Assembly (NCBI GenBank): GCA_964402065.1
Contig: CAYOAN010000001.1
Span: 372,001 to 436,000 of the forward strand
Direction: 5' to 3'
DNA length: 64,000 bases
Origin: CAIWMF01 sp964402065
Lineage (GTDB): Bacteria > Verrucomicrobiota > Verrucomicrobiia > Chthoniobacterales > UBA6821
In this document: in pieces, positions 53,006 to 61,873 of the stretch
Numbering within the stretch: the stretch's first letter is position 1
How the letters are laid out: the number at the start of each line of letters is the position of its first letter
Program-made: the position numbers and the translations under genes
The notes under the pieces: model-generated
Seen by the model: the letters and a program-made list of their open reading frames with translations, nothing else
Told to the model about the DNA's origin: nothing
Databases searched by the model: none

Positions 53006-54067
53006 TTAAATATCAGAAGTGGTAGAAAATTGATTCCAATAAGCAGCATCAAGGTCAAATCCCTGATGTGAGTTACGACAATTTTTATTGGCGCAGCCAG
53101 AATGTTTAGCAGTCCCAATTTTTTTTGAAGGAAGCGCTAATTCATTTGCTATTTCTTGACGCAATGGTAGCGCTGCTGCCGTCTCTTCTACTGCGATACC
53201 ATGCGAATGTTCAATGCCAAGAGCGTGTAAAAAATAATCAATTTGTGCATGAATGGTACCAAAAAAATCAGCGATGCATTTAAGCCCACATTTTTCTAAA
53301 GCAGCTCCTAAAATTTCTGCAACATCAAAGCCTATTCTTCCTCCCAACATGCAAGCAATATCGAAGAGTGCATGAAGAATCGTTCCTGCTGCTTCATAAT
53401 ATTCCTGATATATGTATTCATGAAAAATAACTGCTCCCATGTAGGCACAGTAGGGGAGTAGCGCATAAAGGCCCACTTGTTGAAAGACGATGGCTTCAAC
53501 AACTTCACCTCCTACATTCCAGAACGACCATTCTGTGGCGCTACTAATAGCTTTTAAAGCATCATAAAAATAGGATGAATAAGATACTTTACTGTTTTTA
53601 TAAATTTGTTCGTGATTTTCTTGAAGCGGTGCCGCTCCATTGACTACAGGAGTGAGAGATGACGTGCTCAAACCATCACTGCACGCCTCCATATTTGGAG
53701 TAAGTGGTGTGAAAAGCATTTCATCTGTTACTGCATCATCCGTAGGGCAACCGTGATCGAGCCAGTTTAAAAAGCAGAGAGCATCACTTTGGCTAATATG
53801 AAGGACTGGAAATTCGCCACAATCATTAATAAGTGAGTAAGTGAAATGGATACCATCCTCTGCTAAAGAGCGCACGATCTGGTCAGAGGCCATTTCTGGA
53901 TGATAAAAACCATGAGTATCAGACGGTTCAACCGCGTTTAAAAAAGTGCAGTAGTTTTCTGCCTTGATGTTTTCTAGGGAGTTTAATGTTGTCTCTGCAA
54001 AAAGTGAGCAAAGTGACGCAACAAGAAAAATAAGCAACGAATAGAAACGGCGAATGGTTGTTTTCAT
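53006..54067 (-). CDS. Exported protein with a truncated FGE/SUMF1-like segment
   Basis: This 353-residue protein has a signal peptide (LLIFLVASLCSLFA). Residues about 36-125 resemble the N-terminal part of formylglycine-generating-enzyme-type domains: NYCTFLNAVEPSDTHGFYHPEM, then PVLHISQSDALCFLNWLDHG, matching the PV-x-x-VSWxDAxxFxNWL pattern. The catalytic C-terminal core with its paired cysteines is not there. Instead comes an unrelated region with hydrophobic helices (about 215-285) and a Cys/His-rich tail. It is probably a non-catalytic derivative fused to a new domain. The function is unknown. Confidence 0.6.
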   Translation of the reverse strand: MKTTIRRFYSLLIFLVASLCSLFAETTLNSLENIKAENYCTFLNAVEPSDTHGFYHPEMASDQIVRSLAEDGIHFTYSLINDCGEFPVLHISQSDALCFLNWLDHGCPTDDAVTDEMLFTPLTPNMEACSDGLSTSSLTPVVNGAAPLQENHEQIYKNSKVSYSSYFYDALKAISSATEWSFWNVGGEVVEAIVFQQVGLYALLPYCAYMGAVIFHEYIYQEYYEAAGTILHALFDIACMLGGRIGFDVAEILGAALEKCGLKCIADFFGTIHAQIDYFLHALGIEHSHGIAVEETAAALPLRQEIANELALPSKKIGTAKHSGCANKNCRNSHQGFDLDAAYWNQFSTTSDI

Positions 54068-54120
54068 GAGAGAAAAGTATCGCTAAATGATAAGTCAATA
54101 TCAATAGCTAATAACTTTTC

Positions 54121-54684
54121 TCAAACAATTGTCACTTCAAGCGCGCGTGATGAATTTGCTCTGACTGACGATGAAGAGAGATTTCGAATATAACTGACAA
54201 TTTGTCTTTTTGTTTCTTCCCGACCGAGACGCTTGCGATGAAATAGATAGCGAAGTGAAGCCTCTAGACCATAGATTTTAAGCTCTTCAGAGGAAGATGT
54301 AGCAATTTTTTCAAGGCGTTGCTTGAGGAGTTGAAAAAAAAGAAGTTCATAACCTTCTCCAGCTTCTTTTGCTAGTTCAACTAGCGAGAGTGTTGTTGGT
54401 GGTGGAGGAAGAATGAAAGCTGTTGCAAGATCAGAAAATCGAAGAGAAAGGAGAAGATCTTTAATAATACTTTCTAGTTGAGCGATGGTAATAATGTTAT
54501 CATTCCACTCTCGGCGTAAGTAAAGTTCGATGCTTTCTGCGAGTTCCCGTGAAAACCACCAACAGCCATAGCCATGTCTCGAGGCCGTTGTTTCTAATGC
54601 CTTTTTAATCCATGGTTTTTGAAATGAGAAAGCATGCCCATTGGGCAGTATAACCAATGGTAGCCCCTGCAGTAAGGCGATCAT
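54121..54684 (-). CDS. Uncharacterised protein with possible ATP-cone-like region
   Basis: This is a 187-residue protein without signal or membrane segment. Residues about 15-100 (a charged start, WWFSRELAESIELYLRR, an IxxLExxIxDLL pattern, then DLATAF) have the spacing of an ATP-cone, the nucleotide-sensing domain of ribonucleotide reductases and NrdR. The C-terminal part is helical. It lies 190 bp downstream of nrdR on the same strand. The resemblance is suggestive only; a structure prediction would decide. Confidence 0.5.
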   Translation of the reverse strand: MIALLQGLPLVILPNGHAFSFQKPWIKKALETTASRHGYGCWWFSRELAESIELYLRREWNDNIITIAQLESIIKDLLLSLRFSDLATAFILPPPPTTLSLVELAKEAGEGYELLFFQLLKQRLEKIATSSSEELKIYGLEASLRYLFHRKRLGREETKRQIVSYIRNLSSSSVRANSSRALEVTIV

Positions 54685-54875
54685 AAGAATTTATTCAAAT
54701 GCTGAGCTCTCGGACTATGAACTCCTGTGACTGCGTCCTCGCGTTTATTCATACAAACTACAGTTCTGTACTTTTTGTTACATAGCCATAAGAGTCTGTT
54801 GGAATGAGATTCTTTGCTTATTATTCCAACAGTTTCTTTCATGTTTTCTAAAAATTGAGTTTTTATACTTCTAGT

Positions 54876-55349
54876 TTATAAACTTCTAATTGTCTTAACT
54901 GTTTTTTTTAAGGATTCAATTTCCTCAATAAAAGCGCCAACCTCTTCGAAACGACGATAGACAGAGGCATAGCGGACATAGGCGACAGGGTCAAGTCGGC
55001 GCAATTGCTCCATGACTTGATCACCAATAAAAGTTGTTGGAAATTCTCGTTGTTGAATAGTATCTAAATTTCCCAAAACTTCAGAGACTGCTGCCTCCAT
55101 TGTTTCAAGAGAAACAGGACGCTTTTCACAAGCTTTTAAAAAACTAGCAAGAAGTTTTTGGCGATCGAGCTGTTCACGGCGTCCATCGCGTTTGATAACG
55201 AAAGTTTCGAGATGTTCAATTTCTTCGTAAGTTGTAAAGCGATGACTGCAGGCTAAACACTCGCGTCGACGGCGAATACTATTGCCTTCTTTGGAAAGGC
55301 GAGAATCAATGACTTTGTCATCAAGAGAATGGCATTTAGGACACAACAT
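54876..55349 (-). CDS. nrdR: Transcriptional repressor NrdR
   Basis: This 157-residue protein starts at the ATG at 55349, which places the zinc ribbon at the N-terminus as in all NrdR (MLCPKCHSLDDKVIDSR, then CLACSHRFTTYE). The ATP-cone follows (VIKRDGRREQLDRQKLL to YVRYASVYRRFEE). It represses ribonucleotide reductase genes when dATP is high. The 13 extra codons upstream (to 55388) are not expected to be translated. No NrdR box was found in this window. Confidence 0.95.
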   Translation of the reverse strand: MLCPKCHSLDDKVIDSRLSKEGNSIRRRRECLACSHRFTTYEEIEHLETFVIKRDGRREQLDRQKLLASFLKACEKRPVSLETMEAAVSEVLGNLDTIQQREFPTTFIGDQVMEQLRRLDPVAYVRYASVYRRFEEVGAFIEEIESLKKTVKTIRSL

Positions 55350-55550
55350 GGTGTTTGAAAAAACAGAACACCAGAAGAGTTGGCACAATATTTTGTGACG
55401 TCAAGGAAAAAGCAGATTTAGTAGAGAGTAAAGAGTAGGTGCATCATTGTTCCAAGTCTTATACTGAACGTGATGTGATAAAAAAAACTGCACCTTTTAA
55501 AAGATCATAGAGCTAGTTTTAAACGCTCTTTACTTTTTCCATTTTATATC

Positions 55551-55624
55551 CGGAGTCGACGGGGCTCGAACCCGCAACCCCCGCCGTGACAGGGCGGTGC
55601 TCTAACCAATTGAGCTACGACTCC
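55551..55624 (-). tRNA. tRNA-Asp (GUC)
   Basis: On the minus strand the acceptor GGAGTCG/CGACTCC closes a cloverleaf. The anticodon loop CTGTCAC gives GTC and the discriminator is G. The 3' CCA is not encoded (GGA follows), unlike the other two tRNAs here. Confidence 0.96.
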
Positions 55625-55722
55625 TTCAAAACACTTTGTTGTGCTAAGAGAGGTAATATCATCCACGCATTTTGATTCAGAGCAATCTTATTTTTCAAAA
55701 GTAGGAATTTTTTTTTTCAATT

Positions 55723-55750
55723 CTTTACCCATTACTCTTTACTTATTACT
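55723..55750 (+). repeat. Heptamer leader array upstream of the UbiD-family gene
   Basis: Four exact 7-nt units of a T-rich variant (CTTTACC, CATTACT, CTTTACT, TATTACT) end 8 nt before the GTG. Confidence 0.65.
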
Positions 55751-55758
55751 GTTTTTAG

Positions 55759-57222
55759 GTGTCGTATTTTTCTTTTTCTCAATTTTTGAACAAGCTCGAA
55801 AAGGCTGGTGAGCTGCGTCGGATCGACTCTCCCATAGCAACTGAGCTTCAAATTACTGAACTTGCTGATCGTGAAATGAAGTCTCTGGGAGGGGGAAAGG
55901 CTTTGTTGTTTGAGCAGCCAATAATTGATGGGAAAATTTCAAAATTTCCTCTCGCGATTAATACAATGGGCTCAAAGCGTCGCATGGCAATGGCTCTTGG
56001 GCGTGAATCAGTAGACGATTTAGCAAGGCAATTGGAATTTTTAATGAAAGCCAAGCCGCCGCAATCTTTTCGTGAAGGTATCACGTTGTTGCGTCAAGGC
56101 ATTGACTTGCTTCACGCTCGCCCACGAATAGTCAAAGATGCCCCATGTCATGAAGTGATTCATCGTCTTGATCAGAATAAAAGTGATTTTTCTTTAAACG
56201 ATATTCCTATTTTAAAATGCTGGCCCCAAGATGGAGGCCGATTCATCACGCTTCCGACTGTTTATACAAAAGATCCTGATACGGGCGTGCGTAATGTTGG
56301 AATGTATCGAATGCAAGTTTACGATGGTGTAACAACAGGAATGCATTGGCAAATTCACAAGGTGGCAGCTCGCCATGGAAAACGCTATTACGAGAGAGGA
56401 GAGCCAATGCCGGTAGCTGTTGCTTTAGGTGGCGATCCTGTCTTAACTTTGGCGGCCACAGCGCCATTGCCTGATGGAATTGATGAAATCCTTTTTGCAG
56501 GTTTTGCACGAAAGCGTTCAGTTGATCTTGTGAAGTGCCTTACTGTGCCACTCGAAGTCCCTGCAGAGAGTGATTTTATTATCGAAGGCTTTGTGCACCC
56601 TGGTGAAATGAGGCCAGAAGGGCCATTTGGAGATCATACCGGTTTTTACACACCAGTGGATAACTATCCCGTCTTTCATGTGACGGCCATCACGCATCGA
56701 CGCGAAGCAATTTATCCCGCGACGATTGTCGGTGTGCCCCCGATGGAAGATTTTTATATTGGCGAGGCAAGTGTTCGAATTTTCTTGCCGATTTTCAAAA
56801 TGAACTTTCCTGAGATTGTTGATATCGCTCTACCAGCTGAAGGCGTTTTTCATAATCTTGTTTTTGTCAGCATACGAAAACAATATCCATGGCAAGCCTT
56901 CAAAGTCATGCATGGGCTTTGGGGGATGGGACAGATGATGTTTTCTAAATATATTATCGTCGTTGATGAGGATTGCGACGTGCAAAATACTTCAGAGGTT
57001 CTCTTCCGACTTGGAGCTAATACGGATCCACAAAGAGATAGCACCATGATTAAAAATCCAAGTGACAGCCTTGATCATGCTCCAACTCTTCCTAACATGG
57101 GTTCGCATATGGGCTTTGATGCAACACGAAAACTTCCGGGAGAGGGCTACACGCGTGGATGGCCTGACTTGGTTAAAATGGATCCTGCAGTAAAAAAGTG
57201 GGCGGATCAGTTTTTGAGGTAA
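55759..57222 (+). CDS. ubiD: UbiD-family prenylated-FMN decarboxylase
   Basis: This 487-residue protein matches the UbiD family: LRRIDSPIATELQITELADREM at the start, FPLAINTMGSKRRMAMALG, GMHWQIHKVAARH, and the active-site stretch EMRPEGPFGDHTGFYTPVD with its conserved glutamates. The family decarboxylates 4-hydroxy-3-polyprenylbenzoate or related quinone precursors. The partner ubiX (prenyl-FMN synthase) is not in the window, so ubiquinone versus menaquinone (futalosine) use cannot be judged. The start is GTG at 55759. It is convergent with the next gene. Confidence 0.9.
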   Translation: MSYFSFSQFLNKLEKAGELRRIDSPIATELQITELADREMKSLGGGKALLFEQPIIDGKISKFPLAINTMGSKRRMAMALGRESVDDLARQLEFLMKAKPPQSFREGITLLRQGIDLLHARPRIVKDAPCHEVIHRLDQNKSDFSLNDIPILKCWPQDGGRFITLPTVYTKDPDTGVRNVGMYRMQVYDGVTTGMHWQIHKVAARHGKRYYERGEPMPVAVALGGDPVLTLAATAPLPDGIDEILFAGFARKRSVDLVKCLTVPLEVPAESDFIIEGFVHPGEMRPEGPFGDHTGFYTPVDNYPVFHVTAITHRREAIYPATIVGVPPMEDFYIGEASVRIFLPIFKMNFPEIVDIALPAEGVFHNLVFVSIRKQYPWQAFKVMHGLWGMGQMMFSKYIIVVDEDCDVQNTSEVLFRLGANTDPQRDSTMIKNPSDSLDHAPTLPNMGSHMGFDATRKLPGEGYTRGWPDLVKMDPAVKKWADQFLR

Positions 57223-57275
57223 GAACTATTTTTGCCGAAATTGAGAAAAAATTCGGTAAGTGCTCTCATTTTTAG

Positions 57276-58067
57276 TCACGGCGTTAGATTAAAAAGAAAA
57301 ATAAACCTGAGTAAGAAGTATAGTTTTTTTAAAAAGCTAACACGATAGCGTTGATGAAAAACGTCATAACGGTCGCATTGCATTTTGTAGAGAAGAGTTC
57401 GATAAATTTCTTCCATCAGACGCCCTGCTTTCATGGCACGTTGTTGTGATAAGGACATTTTTTTCCAAGCAAGATTAGCTTTGGCAAAATAAGAGAGAGC
57501 ACGTTCTGCTTGGTGGTGGAAGAGATGAGTTGCCTGAGGCGAGGGGAGGTTTTTTAAAAGCTCTTCTTCGGTAACGTTAAAACGGGCGAGATCTTCGAGT
57601 GGAAGATAGATTCTGTTTTGAGCTGCATCTTCTGCAATGTCTCGGAGAATATTCGTGAGTTGGAGAGCAAAACCAAGATTTTCTGCATACTCTTGGACGT
57701 ATTTTCCTTCAGTTCCAAAAAGCTGTGCACTAATAAGTCCTACGGTAGAAGCAACTCTCCATATGTAGAGTCGTAATTCTTCAAAAGTGGCGTACCGATT
57801 AATGGTGAGATCCATCTGCATGCCGAGGATGAGTTCCTCAATAAGGTTATGATCAAGCTTGCGAAGTTGGATTAGTTCTTCGAGGGATGTGAGAGCATTT
57901 TTTAAAAAAATTTCTTTTTCCTCGTTGTTTAGTGATGAGTGGTCAATGCATTCATCGATATCGTGACAAAAATGATAAAACCGAAATGCATCTTTGCGAT
58001 TAGCTGCAGGCAAGAGCAAAAGGGCGATAGCAAGATTGGATTGAAAAAGCGAGTTAAAAAAGATCAT
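57276..58067 (-). CDS. Squalene/phytoene synthase family protein
   Basis: This 263-residue prenyltransferase has both aspartate-rich motifs: DIDECID near residue 37 and NILRDIAEDAAQNRIYLP near 138-156. GMQMDL and the family helices are also present. The family joins two prenyl diphosphates head to head (squalene, presqualene diphosphate or phytoene). I cannot tell which without its partners (for example HpnC or HpnE), which are absent here. It is slightly shorter than typical members and ends in a hydrophobic segment. It is divergent from pgsA. Confidence 0.85.
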   Translation of the reverse strand: MIFFNSLFQSNLAIALLLLPAANRKDAFRFYHFCHDIDECIDHSSLNNEEKEIFLKNALTSLEELIQLRKLDHNLIEELILGMQMDLTINRYATFEELRLYIWRVASTVGLISAQLFGTEGKYVQEYAENLGFALQLTNILRDIAEDAAQNRIYLPLEDLARFNVTEEELLKNLPSPQATHLFHHQAERALSYFAKANLAWKKMSLSQQRAMKAGRLMEEIYRTLLYKMQCDRYDVFHQRYRVSFLKKLYFLLRFIFLFNLTP

Positions 58068-58138
58068 CGTCTTGCTTCTTGATATTGTCTAAATAAATTC
58101 AATATTCAAACACTCAATCGTAGGAAAGCTCTTTTTAT

Positions 58139-58165
58139 CTGTAACTGTAACTTGCAATCTGTAAC
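58139..58165 (+). repeat. Heptamer leader array upstream of pgsA
   Basis: Units CTGTAA, CTGTAAC, TTGCAAT and CTGTAAC are followed by CTGCTTTGC and the ATG. Confidence 0.75.
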
Positions 58166-58174
58166 CTGCTTTGC

Positions 58175-58753
58175 ATGACCTTGCCCAATCAAATTACCAT
58201 CGCGCGAATTTTTTTGATTCCTGTTTTTGTTTTGCTTGCTGTGTACTATGGCCATAGCGTCGAGGCAGGTTTCCCTGATGAGCACTTGCGTCTTGGAGCC
58301 ATCATTGTTTTTGTTGTTGCAGCAGTGAGCGATGGCATTGATGGCTGGTTGGCGCGCTCTTGTGGATTAAAATCAAAATTAGGTGCGATGCTTGATCCTA
58401 TTGCTGACAAGGGATTGATGTTAACAGCGATCATCACATTAAGTCTTAGCAATTGGGATCGATCGCTGCCGCTTTGGTTTCCGGTTATTGTAATCACCCG
58501 CGATATTATTATTGTCGTTGGTTGGATGCTTCTCTACTTTCTTAATGATTACGTTGAGGTGAAGCCAAGTATCCTTGGCAAGGTTACGACTTTTTTTCAA
58601 ATGCTGACAATTGCTACGGTATTATTACAGTGGCATCATTATAATATTATTGTTATCATCGCCGGAATCATGACTTTTTTGAGTGGTATTGGCTATATAC
58701 TGGATGGAGTTGGAGTGCTGAGGATTCACAGTCATGAACAGAAACAGCTTTAA
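58175..58753 (+). CDS. pgsA: CDP-diacylglycerol-glycerol-3-phosphate 3-phosphatidyltransferase
   Basis: This 192-residue membrane enzyme makes phosphatidylglycerol phosphate. It starts MTLPNQITIARIFLIPVFV and has the CDP-alcohol phosphotransferase signature SDGIDGWLARSCGLKSKLG with the following LDPIADK, which supplies the metal-binding aspartates. Several membrane helices follow. The N-terminus LPNxITxxRIxLIP is typical of PgsA rather than of cardiolipin or PS synthases. Confidence 0.93.
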   Translation: MTLPNQITIARIFLIPVFVLLAVYYGHSVEAGFPDEHLRLGAIIVFVVAAVSDGIDGWLARSCGLKSKLGAMLDPIADKGLMLTAIITLSLSNWDRSLPLWFPVIVITRDIIIVVGWMLLYFLNDYVEVKPSILGKVTTFFQMLTIATVLLQWHHYNIIVIIAGIMTFLSGIGYILDGVGVLRIHSHEQKQL

Positions 58754-58762
58754 TTATTTTTT

Positions 58763-60175
58763 ATGACCGCTCATTGTCTTGGGGTAAAACGTTTTTTTCT
58801 TGCGAGTGCTATTCTTGTTCTTGTTTTAGTTGCGTTTCTTTCTGTTATTTATCCAGCACGTTGTATTCCTTGGAATGTGATGATCAGTGGTCCTAATGAG
58901 GGATGGAATGCTTATTTTCAAGAAGCTGCAGTAACCGGGAAAAAACTCTACCCTAGTCCTGATACCTTCATCACAAATAATTATCCTCCGCTTTCTTTTT
59001 ACGCGATTGGTTTTATTGGAAAAGCAGTTGGTGATCCCATTCTGGCGGGGCGGTGGGCCACTTTTTTTGCACTCCTTTCAATTGCTTTTTTCATTTATAA
59101 AATTGTTGAAGAGCTAAGCGAAGGACGTCTGGCTGGAATCATAGCCGCATCTTTTTTTGTAGCAACTATGGGGCTCTTTTTTGAGCGCTATGTTGGAATG
59201 AATGATCCACAGTTATTAGCCCAGGCCATCATGATGTGGGCTTTTTTGTTGTTTATAAAAGATTTTAGGAATGACAAAAAATATTTTTTCCCCATTGCCA
59301 TGATGGTTGTTGCAGGTTTTTTTAAACAAAATATTATTACTTTTCCAACTGTTGCTCTGTTGTGGGTATTGGTTAAAAAAGGCCCTCTCACTTTTGGAAA
59401 GTATTTTATTTTTTCTGCTTGTTTGATAGGAGCGGGATTCGCCCTCTGCTATTTCTCTTATGGGCCTCATTTTTTCTATAATTTTTTAACACCGCGCCGC
59501 TTTTTTCCCCTTCAAGAAATAGCAGCATTGCTTGATTTGCAAAGTGTGGCACTTGCCGCAACCCTAAGTTTTTTTATTTTGTGGAAGCATCGTCGAGAGA
59601 GTCATGTCTCCCTTGTTTTGATGGCATTGATGCTTGGATTGGGGGTTCATTTTTTACAGCGAGTTGGAAGTGGAGTTGATTCTAACTCTCTATTTGAGTT
59701 TGTGATAGCTGTTGCCCTAGCTGTTGGAATGGCTTTTCAATTACTTGTGGTGACGAAAAAAGAAAAATTTCAAGTTTTATTTCTCATGCTACTTTTGCTG
59801 CCATTGCTGCTTTCACCTGGGATGAGGCTCGTTAAAAAAGGACTTTCATCTCAATTTAAGCAAGAAGCGCGTTGGCGAGAAGAATGCATGCTGGGAATGA
59901 TTAAAAAAGTTCAGTCTACTCCTGGTGATGTATTGGCAGAACCATATGTAACTTTTCGTGCAGGAAAAGCTTTCTTTGTTGATGGATTTAATCTCGAAGA
60001 ACGCATCCAAGCCGGCCTTGTTTCTCCTACTGTTCTTCAAGATTGTGTAAAAAAGCATCAATTAACCAAAGTCCCTTTTGAAGCTAATGCAATGTGGCCC
60101 TATGACGATTTTAATTTTGTGCGCTTAAAAGCTCAATTCCAAGATTGGCCCAATGCGGCAGATCGTGTTCCTTAA
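58763..60175 (+). CDS. Multi-pass GT-C-type glycosyltransferase-like membrane protein
   Basis: This 470-residue protein has about ten predicted membrane helices. An acidic first periplasmic loop (GPNEGWNAYFQEAAVTGKKLYP) precedes NYPPLSFYAIGFIGKAVG. That layout is shared by GT39/ArnT/PMT-like polyprenyl-phosphate sugar transferases. A soluble C-terminal domain of about 90 residues ends the protein. The substrate is unknown; a role in decorating lipids, surface glycans or proteins is inferred. It starts 9 bp after pgsA and is followed by der after 24 bp. Confidence 0.7.
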   Translation: MTAHCLGVKRFFLASAILVLVLVAFLSVIYPARCIPWNVMISGPNEGWNAYFQEAAVTGKKLYPSPDTFITNNYPPLSFYAIGFIGKAVGDPILAGRWATFFALLSIAFFIYKIVEELSEGRLAGIIAASFFVATMGLFFERYVGMNDPQLLAQAIMMWAFLLFIKDFRNDKKYFFPIAMMVVAGFFKQNIITFPTVALLWVLVKKGPLTFGKYFIFSACLIGAGFALCYFSYGPHFFYNFLTPRRFFPLQEIAALLDLQSVALAATLSFFILWKHRRESHVSLVLMALMLGLGVHFLQRVGSGVDSNSLFEFVIAVALAVGMAFQLLVVTKKEKFQVLFLMLLLLPLLLSPGMRLVKKGLSSQFKQEARWREECMLGMIKKVQSTPGDVLAEPYVTFRAGKAFFVDGFNLEERIQAGLVSPTVLQDCVKKHQLTKVPFEANAMWPYDDFNFVRLKAQFQDWPNAADRVP

Positions 60176-60199
60176 TAAAAAAGTATTTTAATCTATTCT

Positions 60200-61648
60200 A
60201 TGTATCGTGTCGCTATTGTTGGCCGACCTAATGTCGGAAAATCTTCTTTGTTTAATCGCCTCTTGGGCCGCAGGCTGGCGATCGTACATGATCAGCCAGG
60301 TGTAACGCGAGATCGCTTGGCAGCAACTTGCCAACAGGGAAATATTCCCTTTGAAATTATTGATACCGGAGGCATCGGTGATAATCCCGATCCGGAGTTT
60401 GCAGAGGCAACGCAACTTGCCGCAACCGCAGCAATCAACTCTGCGGACTTGCTCTTGTTTGTGGTGGATGGACAAGTTGGTGTAATGCCCTTGGATCAAG
60501 AGCTCACGGAGCAATTGCGTCGCAGTGGAAAGCCGTTGGTGCTGATTGTAAATAAAATCGACGAGAGACAGCATGAGCCCTTTTTAGATGACTTTTATCA
60601 ACTCGGCTTTGAGACAGTTCTCGGAATGAGTGCGGCTCATGGTCGTGGATTACAAGATGTAATTAAAACAATTGAAGAACAAGTCAGTAAGAAAAAACAG
60701 CAAACAGTAGTAGAAGAAGTTGTTGAGACGTTTCCTAAGCTAGCGATTGTTGGTCGTCCCAATGTTGGAAAATCTTCGCTACTGAATAGACTTCTTGGAG
60801 AGGAGAGGAGCATTGTGAGTGATATCTCTGGTACTACTCGCGATGCGCTTGATGTTAAATGTGACTTGCAAGGAACTTCTTATATTCTTGTCGACACTGC
60901 AGGATTACGGCATCGTTCACGGCCGGATACATCAGTTGAAATTTTCAGCGCTATGCGATCTGAAGAAGCTTTACGTCGAGCTGATGTCGGTATCTTGGTG
61001 TTAGATGCAACAGCAGGAGTGACGGCTCAAGACAAACGCATCGCAGGGCTTTTACAAGAGTCAATGAAGCCATGCCTTATTATCCTGAATAAATGGGATC
61101 TGATGCATAAAGAAGATGGCGGTAGGATGGCACAGGGAGAAGAGGCACAAAAAATTCGTGAAGAACTTTTCTTTCTCGATTTTGCACCAATTATTTGTCT
61201 TTCTGCAAAAACAGGTCATGACGTAAAACGCTTAGCGGCCGCATTAGAAGAGGTTCGGCAGGCAGCTGAAACACATATTGGAACAGGAGAGCTGAACCGA
61301 TTTTTCAAATATGTTTGGGAAAATCAACCGCCACCCTCACGTGGAGGAAAACGCTTTAAACTTCTCTACGCAACACAGGTTGCTCCTGAAGTGAAACGAC
61401 CTTTTTATCCACCGGAATTTTTGCTTTTTGTCAATAATGCCGACTTAATGACGGATGCGTATGAAAAATATTTGCATCATTGCATCCGTGCCCAGTGGCC
61501 TTTCCTGGGGCTTCCCATCAGATTGCGTTTACAAGGGCGCCTCTCTCGCGAAGAGCAAGATCGACGCAGCGGTTATGATGGAAGTTCTGCAAGAAAAAAA
61601 GAGCAACCGCTTCGAAGGAATGCGAAGGGAAATCGATTGGGAGGCTAG
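60200..61648 (+). CDS. der: Ribosome-assembly GTPase Der (EngA)
   Basis: This 482-residue protein has two GTPase domains in tandem, the hallmark of Der, which acts in 50S ribosome maturation. Each has a P-loop GRPNVGKSS (residues about 8-16 and 178-186), a switch threonine (GVTRD; GTTRD), DTGG/DTAG, and NKID/NKWD. The C-terminal KH-like domain follows. The tail is basic. The length is normal for the family. Confidence 0.96.
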   Translation: MYRVAIVGRPNVGKSSLFNRLLGRRLAIVHDQPGVTRDRLAATCQQGNIPFEIIDTGGIGDNPDPEFAEATQLAATAAINSADLLLFVVDGQVGVMPLDQELTEQLRRSGKPLVLIVNKIDERQHEPFLDDFYQLGFETVLGMSAAHGRGLQDVIKTIEEQVSKKKQQTVVEEVVETFPKLAIVGRPNVGKSSLLNRLLGEERSIVSDISGTTRDALDVKCDLQGTSYILVDTAGLRHRSRPDTSVEIFSAMRSEEALRRADVGILVLDATAGVTAQDKRIAGLLQESMKPCLIILNKWDLMHKEDGGRMAQGEEAQKIREELFFLDFAPIICLSAKTGHDVKRLAAALEEVRQAAETHIGTGELNRFFKYVWENQPPPSRGGKRFKLLYATQVAPEVKRPFYPPEFLLFVNNADLMTDAYEKYLHHCIRAQWPFLGLPIRLRLQGRLSREEQDRRSGYDGSSARKKEQPLRRNAKGNRLGG

Positions 61649-61669
61649 TCCCAGATTGACAGAAGAAAG

Positions 61670-61873
61670 ATGTTATCTAGAATATCGTTTTTTATGGAAA
61701 AATTTCCTCATCCACTTCCTCCAACTGAAGCTCAAATTAAAATTGAAGAGCAGCAAATTCGCTGCATTCTTTTTGGTCTGCCACGTTTTTTAACTCTTTC
61801 TTTGATGGCGATTGTCATTGTCACAGCTATCGCCGTCGCATGTAATTTTAATGTGATGCAGTGGATGGAATAG
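61670..61873 (+). CDS. Small single-pass membrane protein
   Basis: This is a 67-residue protein: a polar N-terminal half and one hydrophobic helix at about residues 40-60 (FLTLSLMAIVIVTAIAVAC). A weak GAAG lies before the ATG at 61670; a second ATG at 61694 is possible. It follows der by 21 bp on the same strand, so cotranscription is likely. No family is recognised. Confidence 0.45.
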   Translation: MLSRISFFMEKFPHPLPPTEAQIKIEEQQIRCILFGLPRFLTLSLMAIVIVTAIAVACNFNVMQWME

